Both the position numbers and the translations under genes were made by a program. From the NCBI RefSeq assembly GCF_030711405.1, contig NZ_JAULSI010000031.1:1-37857 (forward strand): DNA of 37,857 bases, written 5' to 3'. Shown in pieces: positions 23,485 to 32,994 of this stretch (position 1 is the stretch's first letter; each line of letters opens with the position of its first letter). The stretch is from Massilia brevitalea (GTDB taxonomy: Bacteria; Pseudomonadota; Gammaproteobacteria; Burkholderiales; Burkholderiaceae_D). The notes under the pieces are model-generated. The model was not told the origin of the DNA and searched no databases. It worked only from the letters and a program-made list of their open reading frames with translations.

Positions 23485-25494
23485 TCAGGACTTGACAGTG
23501 TGCGCAGCAGCCTGCGCGGCGGGCCGCAGCGCCGCCACCGCCTCGACCAGCAGGTTTGGTGTGACCGGCTTGACCAGGTAATCGGTGAAGCCGTTGGCGC
23601 AGGCGCGGTCGCGGTCTTCCTTGCGCGCAAAGGCGGACAAGGCCAGCGCCGGCATCAGGCACAGCCCGATGTCGTCGAGCGCACGCACGCGGCCGATGAA
23701 TTCGAAGCCATCCATGCCCGGCATGCCGATGTCGCTGATCAGGAGGTGCGGGCGCTCGGTGCGCAGCAGGGCGAGCGCCTCGTGCGGCGTGCGCGCCACG
23801 GCCACGTGGGCGCCGGCCGCGGCCAGGATGGTGCCCAGCACCTCGAGCGAATCGGGATCGTCGTCCAGCGCCAGCACGCGCATGCCGGACAAATCGGGCA
23901 GGGCCGCTGCATCGGGGTGTTCGCAGTCGCCGCCGGATGCGGCCGGCGCCAGGCGCCAGTCGGGCAGCGCGGGCTGCAGCGGCAGGCGCACGGTGAAGCT
24001 GGCGCCCTGCCCTTCGCCGGCACTGTCGACCATCACCGTGCCGCCGTGCAGCTCCACCAGCTGGCGCACGATCGACAGGCCCAGGCCCAGGCCGCCGTGC
24101 TGGCGCGTGGTCGAGGTGTCGGCCTGGCGGAAGCGGTCGAATACGTGCGGCAGGAAGTCGGCATGGATGCCGGGACCGTTGTCGCGCATCCGGATCGCCA
24201 TCTGCTCGCCTTCGCGCCACAGCGCCACCTCCACCAGGCCGCCGCTTGGGGTGAACTTGACCGCGTTCGACACCAGGTTCCACAGCACCTGCTGCATGCG
24301 GCCGCTGTCAGCCAGCACCGGGCCGGCTTCCTCGTCGAGTTCGGCCTCGATGCGGATGCGCTTGGCCATCGCGGTAGGACGCAGCGATTCGACCACGGCG
24401 CCGACGAATTCGGCCGGCTTCACCGGCTGCAGGTCGAGGCGCACCTTGCCCGACAGGATGCGGCTCATGTCCAGCAAATCGTCGATCAGCTGCACCTGCA
24501 CGCGCGCATTGCGCTCGATGGTGTCGAGTCCCTTGCGCAGCATCTCCTGGCTTGGCGCCTGCTTCTGCGCCAGCAGCTGCGACCAGCCGAGGATGGCGTT
24601 CAGCGGCGTGCGCAACTCGTGCGACACGGTGGACAGGAATTCGTCTTTCAGCTGGTTGATGCGCTCGGCCTCGACGCGGGCCTCGACTTCCTGCAGGTAC
24701 AGGGCCTTGCGCTCCTCGGCCACGGCCAGCGAGGCGTCCAGCGAGGCGTCCAGGCTGGCGGCGCGCGCCTGCAGGCGCGCATCGAGCACCGAGAACAGCA
24801 AGGCTACGACCAGCAGGCCGACGATGACGGCGGCGACGATCAGCGCCAGGTTCTGCTGGCTGATCAGGCCGGTGGCCGCGCGGCACACGCTGCCCTCGGG
24901 GAAGCCGGCGGCGGCCATGCCGGTGTAGTGCATGCCAGCGACCGCAAAGCCCATCACCACGGCCGCCGCCGATTGCGCGACCCAGGCGCCGGCCGTGCCC
25001 TGGCGCAGGCGAAAGCCGATCCACAGCGCGCCGGCGGCGGAACCGACGGCGATCAGCACCGACAGCGCGAACAGCCAGGGGTCGTACGCGATGGCCGGCG
25101 ACATGCGCATCGCCGCCATGCCGGTGTAGTGCATGGCGGCGATGCCGACGCCCATCAGCAGCGCGCTCGACGCCAGCTCGCGCGGACGCAGCAGCGGCGC
25201 GCGCAGCTGCCACAGCGCCATGCCGGACACCAGCACCGGCAGCAGCAGCGACAGGAGCGTGAGCGGCACGTCGTAGCCCAGCGGGATCGGCAGGCTGAAG
25301 GCAAGCATGCCGATGAAGTGCATGGCCCAGATACCGCTGCCCATCGCCAGCGCGCCGCCGGCGGTCCAGGCCAGGCTGGCGGCGCCATGCGCCTGTTTCA
25401 CGCGGCCAGCCACGCTGAGCGCGGTGTACGACGCGAAGATCGCGACCAGCACCGACACCAGCACGAGCGCTGGATCGTAACTTCCTATGAGCAT
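23485..25494 (-). CDS. Hybrid histidine kinase with MHYT membrane sensor and receiver domain
   Basis: The product has 669 residues. Seven spans form an MHYT sensor with the three metal-binding motifs MHFIGM (58-63), MHYTGM (121-126) and MHYTGM (188-193), proposed in this family to bind copper and sense O2, CO or NO. A short coiled coil (about 240-285) contains a 12-bp tandem duplication that gives SLDASLDASL. The HisKA domain has His292 in VSHELRTPLNAILG. The HATPase shows NLVSNAVKF, RDNGPGI and GGLGLGLSI. The C-terminal receiver has Asp588 in LLISDIGMPGMDG and the Lys of YLVKPVTP. There is no separate response regulator nearby, so the output must go to a distant phosphotransfer partner. It converges on the O-methyltransferase, 17 bp away. 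Confidence 0.92.
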   Translation of the reverse strand: MLIGSYDPALVLVSVLVAIFASYTALSVAGRVKQAHGAASLAWTAGGALAMGSGIWAMHFIGMLAFSLPIPLGYDVPLTLLSLLLPVLVSGMALWQLRAPLLRPRELASSALLMGVGIAAMHYTGMAAMRMSPAIAYDPWLFALSVLIAVGSAAGALWIGFRLRQGTAGAWVAQSAAAVVMGFAVAGMHYTGMAAAGFPEGSVCRAATGLISQQNLALIVAAVIVGLLVVALLFSVLDARLQARAASLDASLDASLAVAEERKALYLQEVEARVEAERINQLKDEFLSTVSHELRTPLNAILGWSQLLAQKQAPSQEMLRKGLDTIERNARVQVQLIDDLLDMSRILSGKVRLDLQPVKPAEFVGAVVESLRPTAMAKRIRIEAELDEEAGPVLADSGRMQQVLWNLVSNAVKFTPSGGLVEVALWREGEQMAIRMRDNGPGIHADFLPHVFDRFRQADTSTTRQHGGLGLGLSIVRQLVELHGGTVMVDSAGEGQGASFTVRLPLQPALPDWRLAPAASGGDCEHPDAAALPDLSGMRVLALDDDPDSLEVLGTILAAAGAHVAVARTPHEALALLRTERPHLLISDIGMPGMDGFEFIGRVRALDDIGLCLMPALALSAFARKEDRDRACANGFTDYLVKPVTPNLLVEAVAALRPAAQAAAHTVKS

Positions 25495-25718
25495 GGATGG
25501 ATCGGTCTCCTGGATTCTCGGTTGCGTGCTGCCACACCTGCGTCAATACATCCGTGCCCGCAGTATAGACCGGCTACAGCCGGCGCGGCTACCGACTGCA
25601 AATGTTTCCCTAAGGATACACTTTAATGAAAGGCGAGCGCTTACAGTTGCTTACGAATGCATAACCGCAGCTAACAGCGCGGCGCCCCAGAATCGGCCTG
25701 AACAAAAAGGAAACCACC

Positions 25719-27116
25719 ATGCCGATCCGCCGCCTTGCCTTTGCCGTCTCCCTGTGCTGCGCCAGCCTGGCCCATGCCGGGGACACCGTCACCCTGCCGA
25801 AGGAAGAGCTCGACCAGCTGATCGCGGCCTATGCGCTGGTGAAGTCCCAGTATGTGGAAGCGCCCGACGAGCGCAAGCTGCTGACGGCCGCCATCGGCGG
25901 CATGCTCGCCTCGCTCGATCCGCATTCGCAGTACCTGGGCAAGGACGACCTGGCCGGCCTCGAACAGGACCGGCTGGGCGAGTACGTGGGCATCGGCGTC
26001 GAGGTCGAAGTCGAGGACGGCCAGATGCAGGTGGTCGCCGTTGCCGACGACGGCCCGGCGGCGCAGGCCGGCATCGAGCCCGGCGACACGCTGGTATCGC
26101 TGAACGGCGACCCCATCCTGCGCATGCGTCCGGCGGAACTGGAAAAGCGCATGCGCGGCGTGCCCGGTACCGCGCTGGCCCTGGGCCTGCGCCGTGGCGG
26201 CAAGGGCGAAGTCCGCAGTGTCGACGTCACGCGCGCCGCGCTGCGCGCCGACACCGTCCGTACCCGCATGGCCGCGCCCGGCGTGGCCTGGATCAGGATC
26301 TCCAGCTTCGAGGGCCGCACCGCCGCCGACCTGGCCGCGGCCCTGGCCACGCTGGGCGCCGCCGGCGCGCCGCGCGGCATCGTGCTCGACCTGCGCAACG
26401 ACCCGGGCGGGCTGGTGGCGTCCGCCGTCGGCGTGGCCGGCGCCTTCTTGCCGCCGGATGCGCTGCTGTTTACGGCGCGCGGACGCATGGCCGGCGCCGA
26501 GAGCCGGGTCACGGTCTCTCCGCGCTACTACCGCGGGCCGGGCGAACCCGACGTGCTGGCCGGCCTGCCCGCCTGGACCCGCACGGTGCCGCTGGCGGTG
26601 CTGGTCAACGGCGGCTCGGCTTCTTCGGCGGAGCTGGTGGCCGGCGCCCTGCAGGACCATGGCCGCGCGCAGATCGTCGGCACGCCGACCTTCGGCAAGG
26701 GCTCGATCCAGACCGTGTTCCCGCTGTCCGACGACAGCGCAGTGAAGATGACGGTGGCGCGTTACTTCACGCCCAAGGGGCGCGAGATCCAGGCGCGCGG
26801 CATCGTGCCCGACGTGGCGGTGGCGCCCCTGCGCGGCAAGAGCGGCGCCGAGGGCCTGGTGCTGCGCGAGGCGGACCTGGAACACCACCTGGCGGCCACG
26901 CTGCCGGCCCGCGACGGCGCCGACACCGCAGTGCAGGCGCGGCGTGCGGCGCCGGAAAGCACGCGCATGTTCGGCACCGGCGACGACCTGGCCCTGGCCA
27001 CGGCGGTGCACATGCTGGCGCCCGACCTCGGCCTGGCGCACGAAGCCGGCGCCCTGCTGCGCAAGTTGGGCCTGAGAATCGAAGCCTCGGCCCAGGCGGT
27101 AGCAAAAGCCTTGTAG
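25719..27116 (+). CDS. S41 C-terminal processing protease (CtpA family)
   Basis: The product has 465 residues with a signal peptide ending at AHA (residue 20). A PDZ domain (about 90-165: VGIGVEVEVEDGQMQVVAV, GPAAQAGIEPGDTLVSLNG) precedes the protease core. The catalytic Ser302 lies in NGGSASSAE and Lys327 in FGKGSIQT, exactly 25 residues apart as in plant D1 protease. RGIVLDLRNDPGGL is the conserved core strand. It acts in the periplasm, trimming or degrading proteins with suitable C-termini. It is somewhat longer than minimal CtpA owing to an Ala-rich C-terminal helical tail (from about residue 380). The ribosome site is AAGGAAA. It appears to be monocistronic. Confidence 0.93.
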   Translation: MPIRRLAFAVSLCCASLAHAGDTVTLPKEELDQLIAAYALVKSQYVEAPDERKLLTAAIGGMLASLDPHSQYLGKDDLAGLEQDRLGEYVGIGVEVEVEDGQMQVVAVADDGPAAQAGIEPGDTLVSLNGDPILRMRPAELEKRMRGVPGTALALGLRRGGKGEVRSVDVTRAALRADTVRTRMAAPGVAWIRISSFEGRTAADLAAALATLGAAGAPRGIVLDLRNDPGGLVASAVGVAGAFLPPDALLFTARGRMAGAESRVTVSPRYYRGPGEPDVLAGLPAWTRTVPLAVLVNGGSASSAELVAGALQDHGRAQIVGTPTFGKGSIQTVFPLSDDSAVKMTVARYFTPKGREIQARGIVPDVAVAPLRGKSGAEGLVLREADLEHHLAATLPARDGADTAVQARRAAPESTRMFGTGDDLALATAVHMLAPDLGLAHEAGALLRKLGLRIEASAQAVAKAL

Positions 27117-27435
27117 CGTCAGCAAACTGTCACCTGGCGGTCAAACGCCTGTCACATTCGTCGGCCAACATGGCGCCTGTTCACACGAACACGGCAGCTT
27201 GCCTGCCCTACCGGCGCCAGCGGTCGGGAAATATACTGGCACCAATTTCTTCCTGAAGATGATCGGCGGCAGTGCGCATGCATTTGGAATGCCTGCGCAC
27301 TGCCGAGCTTTCCATTTGATCTGCGCCAGAAGCGGCCTCCACACCTGTCCCTAAGCTGGAACGACTGCGTTCATCTAGCACCTATTCCTGCGTGACACGT
27401 TGATTGAGCGCACGACACTGGATCAGGAGGAACAA
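27117..27435. other. Intergenic region with long hairpin and duplicated leader, 319 bp
   Basis: No gene is seen. A strong hairpin lies at 27267-27305. The part from 27316 onward is the leader of HAF/PKD copy 1, which is paralogous to 35026-35126. Confidence 0.6.
27267..27305 (+). other. 39-nt extended hairpin
   Basis: Arms 27267-27278 and 27294-27305 are perfect 12-bp complements (CGGCAGTGCGCA / TGCGCACTGCCG). The loop holds a further GCAT/ATGC pair, so the stem extends to about 16 bp around TTGGA. It stands 150 nt after the protease stop and 130 nt before copy 1. There is no U-run, so it is either an imperfect terminator or a structural element. Confidence 0.5.
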
Positions 27436-29462
27436 ATGCAAGCGAGAAATACGAGCGGCACGCTGCACCGAGCAGGCCGCAAGCCCTGGCTGTTGCGGCC
27501 CCTGGCCGCTGCTGCAGCTGCATCGGTGGCGGCAATTGCGGCAGCGGCCCCGGTTGCTGCTCCCGCCACCGCATCCGGCAGTACCGCACCCATTCCGAAC
27601 TACCGGGTCATCCAGCTCTCGCCTTCGAGCGCCTTTGCGGAAATCAACGTCAAGGGCCAGGTTGCGTTCACCGAATTTTCCGCCGGAACCGGCACCCGGG
27701 CCAAGTTCTACGATGGGTACACCGTGCGCGACCTGGGCACGCTCGGCGGTCCGAGCGCGGACATCGGCGCACTGAACGACCATGGCCAGATCGCCGGCAG
27801 CGCCACCGTCGATGCCGCGGGCGAGGTCTACCACGCCTACCGCTGGAGCAAGGCCAGCGGCATGGTCGACCTCAACCCGCCGGGTTCCGGGCGCTCGTTC
27901 GGGAGTGCCATCAACAACCGCGGCTGGGTCGCCGGCGCCGTCGCCACCGCCCCCGGCCGCTCGCCCCTGCATGCCTTCCGCTGGACGCCGGCCTCGGGCG
28001 TGGTCGACCTCGGCTCCTTCGGCAATGCGTCCGGCGCCAACGCGCTCAACGAAGCCGGCACCGTGGTCGGCTACTCCGAAGGCCCCGAACTCGGCATCCT
28101 CGGCCGCGCCTTCCGCTGGACCGAGGCCGGCGGCCTGCAATCGCTGGTCGGCATCTCGAGCGTGGCCTCGGAAGGGCTCGACATCAACGAGGCCGGCAAG
28201 ATCGTCGGCAGCGCCTCGTTCGACGCCTCGCTGTCCGACCAGGCCTTTCTGTGGACGCCGGGCGGCGGTTTGCAGAAAATCGGCACGGAACCGAGCTACC
28301 TGGCGTTTGCCCAGCGCATCAACGAAAAAGGCCTGGTCACGGGCCAGTACTACGACGCGCCGGTCGAGCCGAACGGCTTCATCTGGAGCCGCGACAGCGG
28401 CCTGCAGCTGATCGGCACGCCCGGCACCGACGTCTCGAACACGGGCGACGTCAACAACCTCGGACAAGTAGTCGGCAGCCTGAATGGCCGCGCGTTCGCG
28501 TGGACGCGCACGGCCGGCGTGGTCGACCTGAACACGCGCATCCCGGGCGCCCCGCCCGAGCTCGAACTGTGGCAAGCCCAGGCGGTGTCCGACAACGGTT
28601 CGATCGCCGCCGTCGGCAACACCGGCCTGGTGCTGCTGGTGCCGAGCGCGGCTTATCACCAGGCGCCGGTGGCCGCGCCGATCAAGCTCACCGGCCCCAC
28701 GCGCGTGAACGCGCTGCTCTCGTTCTCGTCCGCCTTCCGCGACGTCGACCTGCGCGACACCACAAGGCCACCTGGACCTGGGGCGACGGAACCACGAGCG
28801 CCGGCATCGTCAGCCAGGCGGCCGGCAGCGGCAATGTCAGCGGCCAGCACGCCTGGCGCAAGACCGGCATCTACACGGTGCGCCTGGACATCCTCGACAG
28901 CGGCGGCCAGCGTACGGCAGTCGAGCGCAAGGTCACGATCTGCGGCTGCAGCAGCGCCGTCACCGGCGAAGGCAGCTTCTTCTCGCCCGCCGCCGCGCGC
29001 AAGGCGGCCAGCGGCCCCGCAGGCAGCATGGCGGCACGGCACGCCACCGGCAGCTTCGCCTTTGTCGCCGACGCCGGCAGCGCGCGCCCCGGCGCCGGCC
29101 AGGCCGCTGTCGAAGTCAACGTGGCCGGCCTGGCGCTGCGCAGCACCGCCATCGACGCGCTGGCGGTAAACGGCAAGCGGGTGCAGGTGAGCGGCGTTGG
29201 TACCGTGAACGGCAAAGCCAATTACCGCTTCACACTGGGCACGGTTGCGGACGGCAAGAGCGGCGCCGGAAACCGCGTCCGGGTGCGCATCTCGCACTTC
29301 GAACCGGGCACGAAAGCCGAGGTGGTCGACTACGACAACGGCGCCAGCCCGGCCAACGGCGCAGCCCAGAACAGCGCAGCCCAGGCAGGAACGGGCGGCG
29401 CAGGCGGCCTGCATGCCGATGGCAGCGTGATCTTTGGCGGGGCGCTGTCGCAGTCGCAGTGA
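27436..29462 (+). pseudogene. HAF-repeat/PKD secreted protein, copy 1, frameshifted
   Basis: A perfect AGGAGG (27425-27430) precedes the ATG. The intact N-terminal part encodes a long basic/Ala-rich signal region (to about residue 48), then HAF-type repeats of the form GQVVGS...AFxWT..GGLxxLG (about 75-400), ending in LVLLVPSAAYHQAPVAAPIKLTGP. At 28756-28761 the frame breaks. Copy 2 reads GACACGCACAAGGCC, but here one base is missing, so translation goes out of frame after codon 441 and stops at 29169. The other frame continues the PKD domain (ATWTWGDGTTSAGIV, GQHAWRKTGIYTVRLDI) and a C-terminal domain to 29462. No homopolymer or slippery site explains it, so it is a single-base deletion or a sequencing error. 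Confidence 0.8.
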
Positions 29463-29490
29463 AGGAAAGCGCAATGGCGTTGGAGGAAGC

Positions 29491-29525
29491 AGCATGCACG
29501 AACCAGGCCCCGGTTCGTGCGTGCT
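29491..29525. terminator. Bidirectional terminator hairpin
   Basis: Arms 29491-29504 and 29512-29525 pair over 14 bp with one G-U wobble (core GCACGAACC / GGTTCGTGC). It sits between the converging HAF/PKD copy 1 and the TonB receptor gene, 17 bp from the receptor stop. Confidence 0.65.
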
Positions 29526-29541
29526 GCGCGCGTGATTCGTC

Positions 29542-31776
29542 TTACAGATTACCGCGCAGCGTCACCGACACGTTGCGCGGGTCGCCGTAGTAGTAGCCGA
29601 TGCCGGTCGGCGCGAATTTCTTGTAGTAGACCTTGTCGAACAGGTTGTTGGCGTTGACCTGCAGCGCCAGGTTCCTGTTGAAGCGGTAGCTCAGCATGGC
29701 ATTCGCCACCGTGTAGCCGCCCTGGCGCGAGGTGATCGTACCCGAGCGCACGAAGCTGTCGCTCTGCGCCTGCACGCCGCCGCCCACGCTCAGGCCCGGC
29801 GCCAGCGCGTCGAGCTTGTAGGTGGCGAACACGCGCAGCTGGTGCTTGGGGTCGATGCTGCGCAGCGGCTGGCCGGTGTTCGCCGCTGTGTCGACGACGT
29901 AACGGGTGCGGGTATTCGTGTAGCCGCCCATCACCTGCAAGCCCGGCAGCAGTTCGCCCGACAGCTCGGCTTCCCAGCCTTCGCTGCGTTGCTTGCCGCC
30001 GGCCACGCGGCAGTAGCCGCTGGTGAAGTATGGCAGGCAGGGGTTGATCGAGCTCGTGTCCTCGACCGCGCGGCCGACGTTCTCGATGCGGAACAAACCG
30101 GCCGAGGCGTTCAGGGCGCCGCCGAAGAACTCGCCCTTCAGGCCGAGTTCATAGTCTTCGCCGCGGATCGGGTCGAGGATTTCGCCTTGCGCGTCGCGCA
30201 CGTTTTGCGGCGTGAAGATCTCGGTGTAGCTGGCGTAGGCGCTGACATTCTTCGACACGTCGTACACCAGGCCGAAGAACGGCGTCACTTCGCGTGTCAC
30301 CTTGTAGTTGCTGGTCGGGCTGCCGTGCGAATCGTATTCCCACCAGCTCAGGCGGGCGCCGACCAGGGCCTGCAGCGAATCGAGCAGCGACAATTTGAAG
30401 GTGCCGAAGGCGCCCTGCTGGGTGGTGATGTTCGGTCGCGCCGGCGTGTTCGGCACCGGCACTTCGCGCTCGGGATAGGTGCTCGCCGGGTCCCAGTTGC
30501 GGATGTCCACCGTTACCGGATACAGGTTGCCCATGCCCCAGCTCTCGGTGGTATCCACGCGCACGCGCTCCAGGCCGACCGTCAGCTCGTGCTTGCGGCC
30601 AAAGGCGTTGAACGGGCCGTTGGCGACCACCGTCATCGCGCCCTGCTTGCTCTCGTTGCCGGTGTACTCGGCCGTGGTGACCGTCATCAGGTAGGGATTG
30701 GTGGCGCCGGCTGGACGCGCGAAATAGGTCTGCACGAAGCCGTCATCCTTCAACGCCAGGCGCGTGTAGGCCGCATTCGCCTTGACCGTCCAGCCGTTGT
30801 CGAAGCGGTGTTCGAGTTCCAGCATCGATTGCTCGTTGGTGCGGTTCCAGCGGTTCCAGTCCGAGCCGAGATAGGTGCTGCGCGCCAGGTTCAAGGGCGT
30901 GCCGTCCAGGTTGCCCGGCAGGCCGCCCCAGGCGCCGGTGGCGTCCAGGTCGGTGTACTGCAGGCTGCCGGTGAGCGTGGTGCGCTCGCCCAGGTCGGCT
31001 TCGATCACGCCGTACAGCACCGCACGGTCTTCCTGCTTGGCGTCCTGGAAGAAGTCCTTCTTGTCCTTCACCGCCACCACGCGGCCGCGCACCGAACCGG
31101 ATTCGTTCAAGGAACCCGAGATATCGCCTTCCACGCGGCGGCGGTCCCAGGAACCGAGCGTCAGCGCGGTGGAAGCCTGGAAGGCGCGCGTCGGACGCTT
31201 GCGCACCATGTTCACCGTGGCCGACGGATTGCCGGCGCCGCGCAGCATGCCCGAGGCGCCGCGCAGCACTTCCACGCGTTCGAGCACGGCGGTGTCGGGC
31301 TGCACGAAGGAAGAACCGCTCTGGTTGATGGTCAGGCCGTCGACCTGCAGCGCATCGATCTGGTAGCCGCGCGAGAAATAAGTCACGCGCTCGCTGTCGA
31401 CGTAATCGACCGAAACGCCCGGCGTGTTCTGCAGCACGTCGTGCAGGTCGAGCAGGTTGCGCGCGTCGAGGAATTCGCGGGTCAGCACCGTTACCGGCTG
31501 CGGAATATCGCGCAGGTCCTCGGCGCCCTTGAACACCGAGGCCGAACGCGCCACGAAGGTGTTCTTGACGTCGGCCTTGCCGCTCACGTTGACGATTGCC
31601 GGCGCCGCCTCGGTCAGCTCGGCCACCGCGGCCGCTTCGGCAACGGGCATGGTGTCGGCCGACGGGCCCTGGGCCAGCACGGCAAGCGGAGACAGCAGCA
31701 CGGCGGTCGCGCACAGCAGTTTCGCCCGGCGCGCGCCGGGGGTGAGGTGGAAAACGGGGGACTGTGCGCGACGCAT
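29542..31776 (-). CDS. TonB-dependent siderophore receptor
   Basis: The product has 744 residues from the ATG at 31776, which has AAGGAA upstream; a longer in-frame start at 31869 would run through the Fur box and is rejected. A signal peptide (LLCATAVLLSPLAVLAQ) is cleaved near residue 36. The plug domain (about 80-200) shows IPQPVTVLTREFLDARN, GVSVDYVDSERVTYFSRGYQIDALQVDGL and VEVLRGASGMLRGAGNPSATVNMVRKRPT, as in FhuE/FoxA-type ferric-siderophore receptors. The rest is a 22-strand barrel ending in SVTLRGNL, without the usual terminal aromatic residue. It imports an iron-siderophore complex across the outer membrane using TonB energy. A Fur box lies 27 bp upstream and the accessory iron operon is divergent. 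Confidence 0.93.
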   Translation of the reverse strand: MRRAQSPVFHLTPGARRAKLLCATAVLLSPLAVLAQGPSADTMPVAEAAAVAELTEAAPAIVNVSGKADVKNTFVARSASVFKGAEDLRDIPQPVTVLTREFLDARNLLDLHDVLQNTPGVSVDYVDSERVTYFSRGYQIDALQVDGLTINQSGSSFVQPDTAVLERVEVLRGASGMLRGAGNPSATVNMVRKRPTRAFQASTALTLGSWDRRRVEGDISGSLNESGSVRGRVVAVKDKKDFFQDAKQEDRAVLYGVIEADLGERTTLTGSLQYTDLDATGAWGGLPGNLDGTPLNLARSTYLGSDWNRWNRTNEQSMLELEHRFDNGWTVKANAAYTRLALKDDGFVQTYFARPAGATNPYLMTVTTAEYTGNESKQGAMTVVANGPFNAFGRKHELTVGLERVRVDTTESWGMGNLYPVTVDIRNWDPASTYPEREVPVPNTPARPNITTQQGAFGTFKLSLLDSLQALVGARLSWWEYDSHGSPTSNYKVTREVTPFFGLVYDVSKNVSAYASYTEIFTPQNVRDAQGEILDPIRGEDYELGLKGEFFGGALNASAGLFRIENVGRAVEDTSSINPCLPYFTSGYCRVAGGKQRSEGWEAELSGELLPGLQVMGGYTNTRTRYVVDTAANTGQPLRSIDPKHQLRVFATYKLDALAPGLSVGGGVQAQSDSFVRSGTITSRQGGYTVANAMLSYRFNRNLALQVNANNLFDKVYYKKFAPTGIGYYYGDPRNVSVTLRGNL

Positions 31777-31802
31777 CGATCGGTTCCTTTGACTGGTTTG
31801 TA

Positions 31803-31833
31803 AATGAGAATGATTCGCATTATAATTCTCATT
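31803..31833. promoter_or_regulatory. Fur box between receptor and iron operon
   Basis: Perfect 9-bp arms AATGAGAAT (31803-31811) and ATTCTCATT (31825-31833) flank a centre that holds the second overlapping repeat AATG..CATT. This is the typical overlapping Fur recognition pattern. It is close to the receptor start and probably represses it when iron is plentiful, perhaps also the divergent operon that begins at 31959. Confidence 0.85.
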
Positions 31834-31958
31834 GAAGCATTGTTGCAATGCCGCATATCCGATCCGCATGAAGCAGCTGCGGATGGCAGCGCCAGCATTC
31901 GCATCACCAGGAATCCGCCCATGCCGGCGGCCATCGAAACCGTCACAGAAAGTCCGTC

Positions 31959-32672
31959 ATGAAAAAACTGCTGCTCCCCGCTCTCCTCGCCCTTGCCGCC
32001 TGCGCGCCCGCCCAGGCGCACCACATCTGGGTCGAGCAGGACGGCAAGACGGCGACGCTGCAGTTCGGCGAGTTCGACGACAACCTGCGCGAAACCTCGC
32101 CCGGCCTGCTCGACAAGTTCGTCACGCCCACCGCCCGGCTGGTCGGCCCACGCGGCGAGCAGCCAATCGCATTCGAGAAAACGGCGCGCGGCTTCGTGCT
32201 GTCGCGCACGGCCGGCCCCGGCGAATCCATCGTGATCGAGGAAGCGACTTACCCCTATTTCGAGAACCAGCAGGACGGCAAGACCACACGCCACGCCTGG
32301 ACCCCGGCGGCGCGCTACGTCACCACCTTCGCCGCCCAGGAAGCGAAACTGACCTTCGACATCGTGCCGACCGGCCAGCAGGGCCAGTTCCGCGTCGTCT
32401 ACAAGGGTAAGCCGGCGCCGAAGGTGAAGGTCAGCGCGGTCATCCCGAACGGCTGGTCGAAGGAAGCGACCACGGACGAAGGGGGCCTGGTGCGCTTCGA
32501 CCTGCCCTGGCGCGGCAGCTACGTGATCGAAGCCCGCCACCAGGACCCGGCCGCCGGCGAGCGCGATGGCAAGCCATACGACAACGCCAGCTACGTCACC
32601 GCCCTCTCGTTCACCCACGTGGCCGGGGCGCCCGCCTTGCCCGCCGGTCCGGCCGCGGCGCCGGGCAAGTAA
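31959..32672 (+). CDS. DUF4198 periplasmic protein of the iron-uptake cluster
   Basis: The product has 237 residues. A signal peptide (LLLPALLALAACAPAQA) is followed by the mature start HHIWVEQDGKTATLQFGEFDDNLRE, the typical His-Ile-Trp opening of DUF4198. Later comes a beta-sandwich with GQFRVVYKGKPAPKVKVSAVIPNG and TTDEGGLVRFDLPWRGSYVIEARH. The family (also NikM-like) is thought to bind metal or carbohydrate in the periplasm. It is first of four same-strand genes (DUF4198, DUF3649, PepSY, DUF3325) that commonly travel with a divergent or adjacent siderophore receptor. The ribosome site is weak. Confidence 0.88.
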   Translation: MKKLLLPALLALAACAPAQAHHIWVEQDGKTATLQFGEFDDNLRETSPGLLDKFVTPTARLVGPRGEQPIAFEKTARGFVLSRTAGPGESIVIEEATYPYFENQQDGKTTRHAWTPAARYVTTFAAQEAKLTFDIVPTGQQGQFRVVYKGKPAPKVKVSAVIPNGWSKEATTDEGGLVRFDLPWRGSYVIEARHQDPAAGERDGKPYDNASYVTALSFTHVAGAPALPAGPAAAPGK

Positions 32673-32691
32673 GCAGCAAGAGGAGCCTGAC

Positions 32692-32994
32692 ATGACCATT
32701 ACCGTCGACCGCCGCTACCGCCTCGGTGTGGCCGCGCGCGCCGTGGCCGCCATCGGCGGCGGCTACCTGCTGGCGGCCGTCGCCTCGACCCTGCTCGGCG
32801 TGCTGCTGGCGGCACTGCTGCCGCTGTCGCGCGCCGACGCCGTCAGCCTCGCCACCATGCTCGCCTTCGTGATCTACCCGTGCGCGGTGCTGTGGGTATT
32901 CGCCACCGCCAGCGCAGGACGCGCCTGGGCCGGCATCCTCGGCGCCAGCGCCCTGCTGGGCGGCGTGCTGTGGCTGACGGGAGGCCTGGCATGA
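32692..32994 (+). CDS. DUF3649 small membrane protein
   Basis: The product has 100 residues and three hydrophobic segments (about 15-45, 50-70 and 78-98), beginning MTITVDRRYRLGVAARAVAA. The AGGAG at 32681-32685 fixes the ATG at 32692. Proteins of this family occur as inner-membrane partners between DUF4198 and PepSY genes in iron-acquisition clusters; the biochemical role is unknown. Its stop overlaps the next start by 4 bp (ATGA). Confidence 0.85.
   Translation: MTITVDRRYRLGVAARAVAAIGGGYLLAAVASTLLGVLLAALLPLSRADAVSLATMLAFVIYPCAVLWVFATASAGRAWAGILGASALLGGVLWLTGGLA

Noticed and set aside
24729..24752. 12-bp tandem duplication in the hybrid kinase as a separate element
   Set aside because: It is in frame, only two units, within a coiled-coil linker; a minor length polymorphism.
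23500..25626. Long plus-strand open frame opposite the MHYT hybrid kinase
   Set aside because: Shadow of the kinase; low-complexity His/Gln/Arg sequence with no recognisable motif.
28740..28775. Programmed frameshift in HAF/PKD copy 1
   Set aside because: There is no slippery heptamer or following stimulatory structure, and the paralogue reads through in one frame; deletion is simpler.
29842..31803. Long plus-strand open frame opposite the TonB receptor
   Set aside because: The receptor is certain on the minus strand; the opposite frame shows no family features and no ribosome site.
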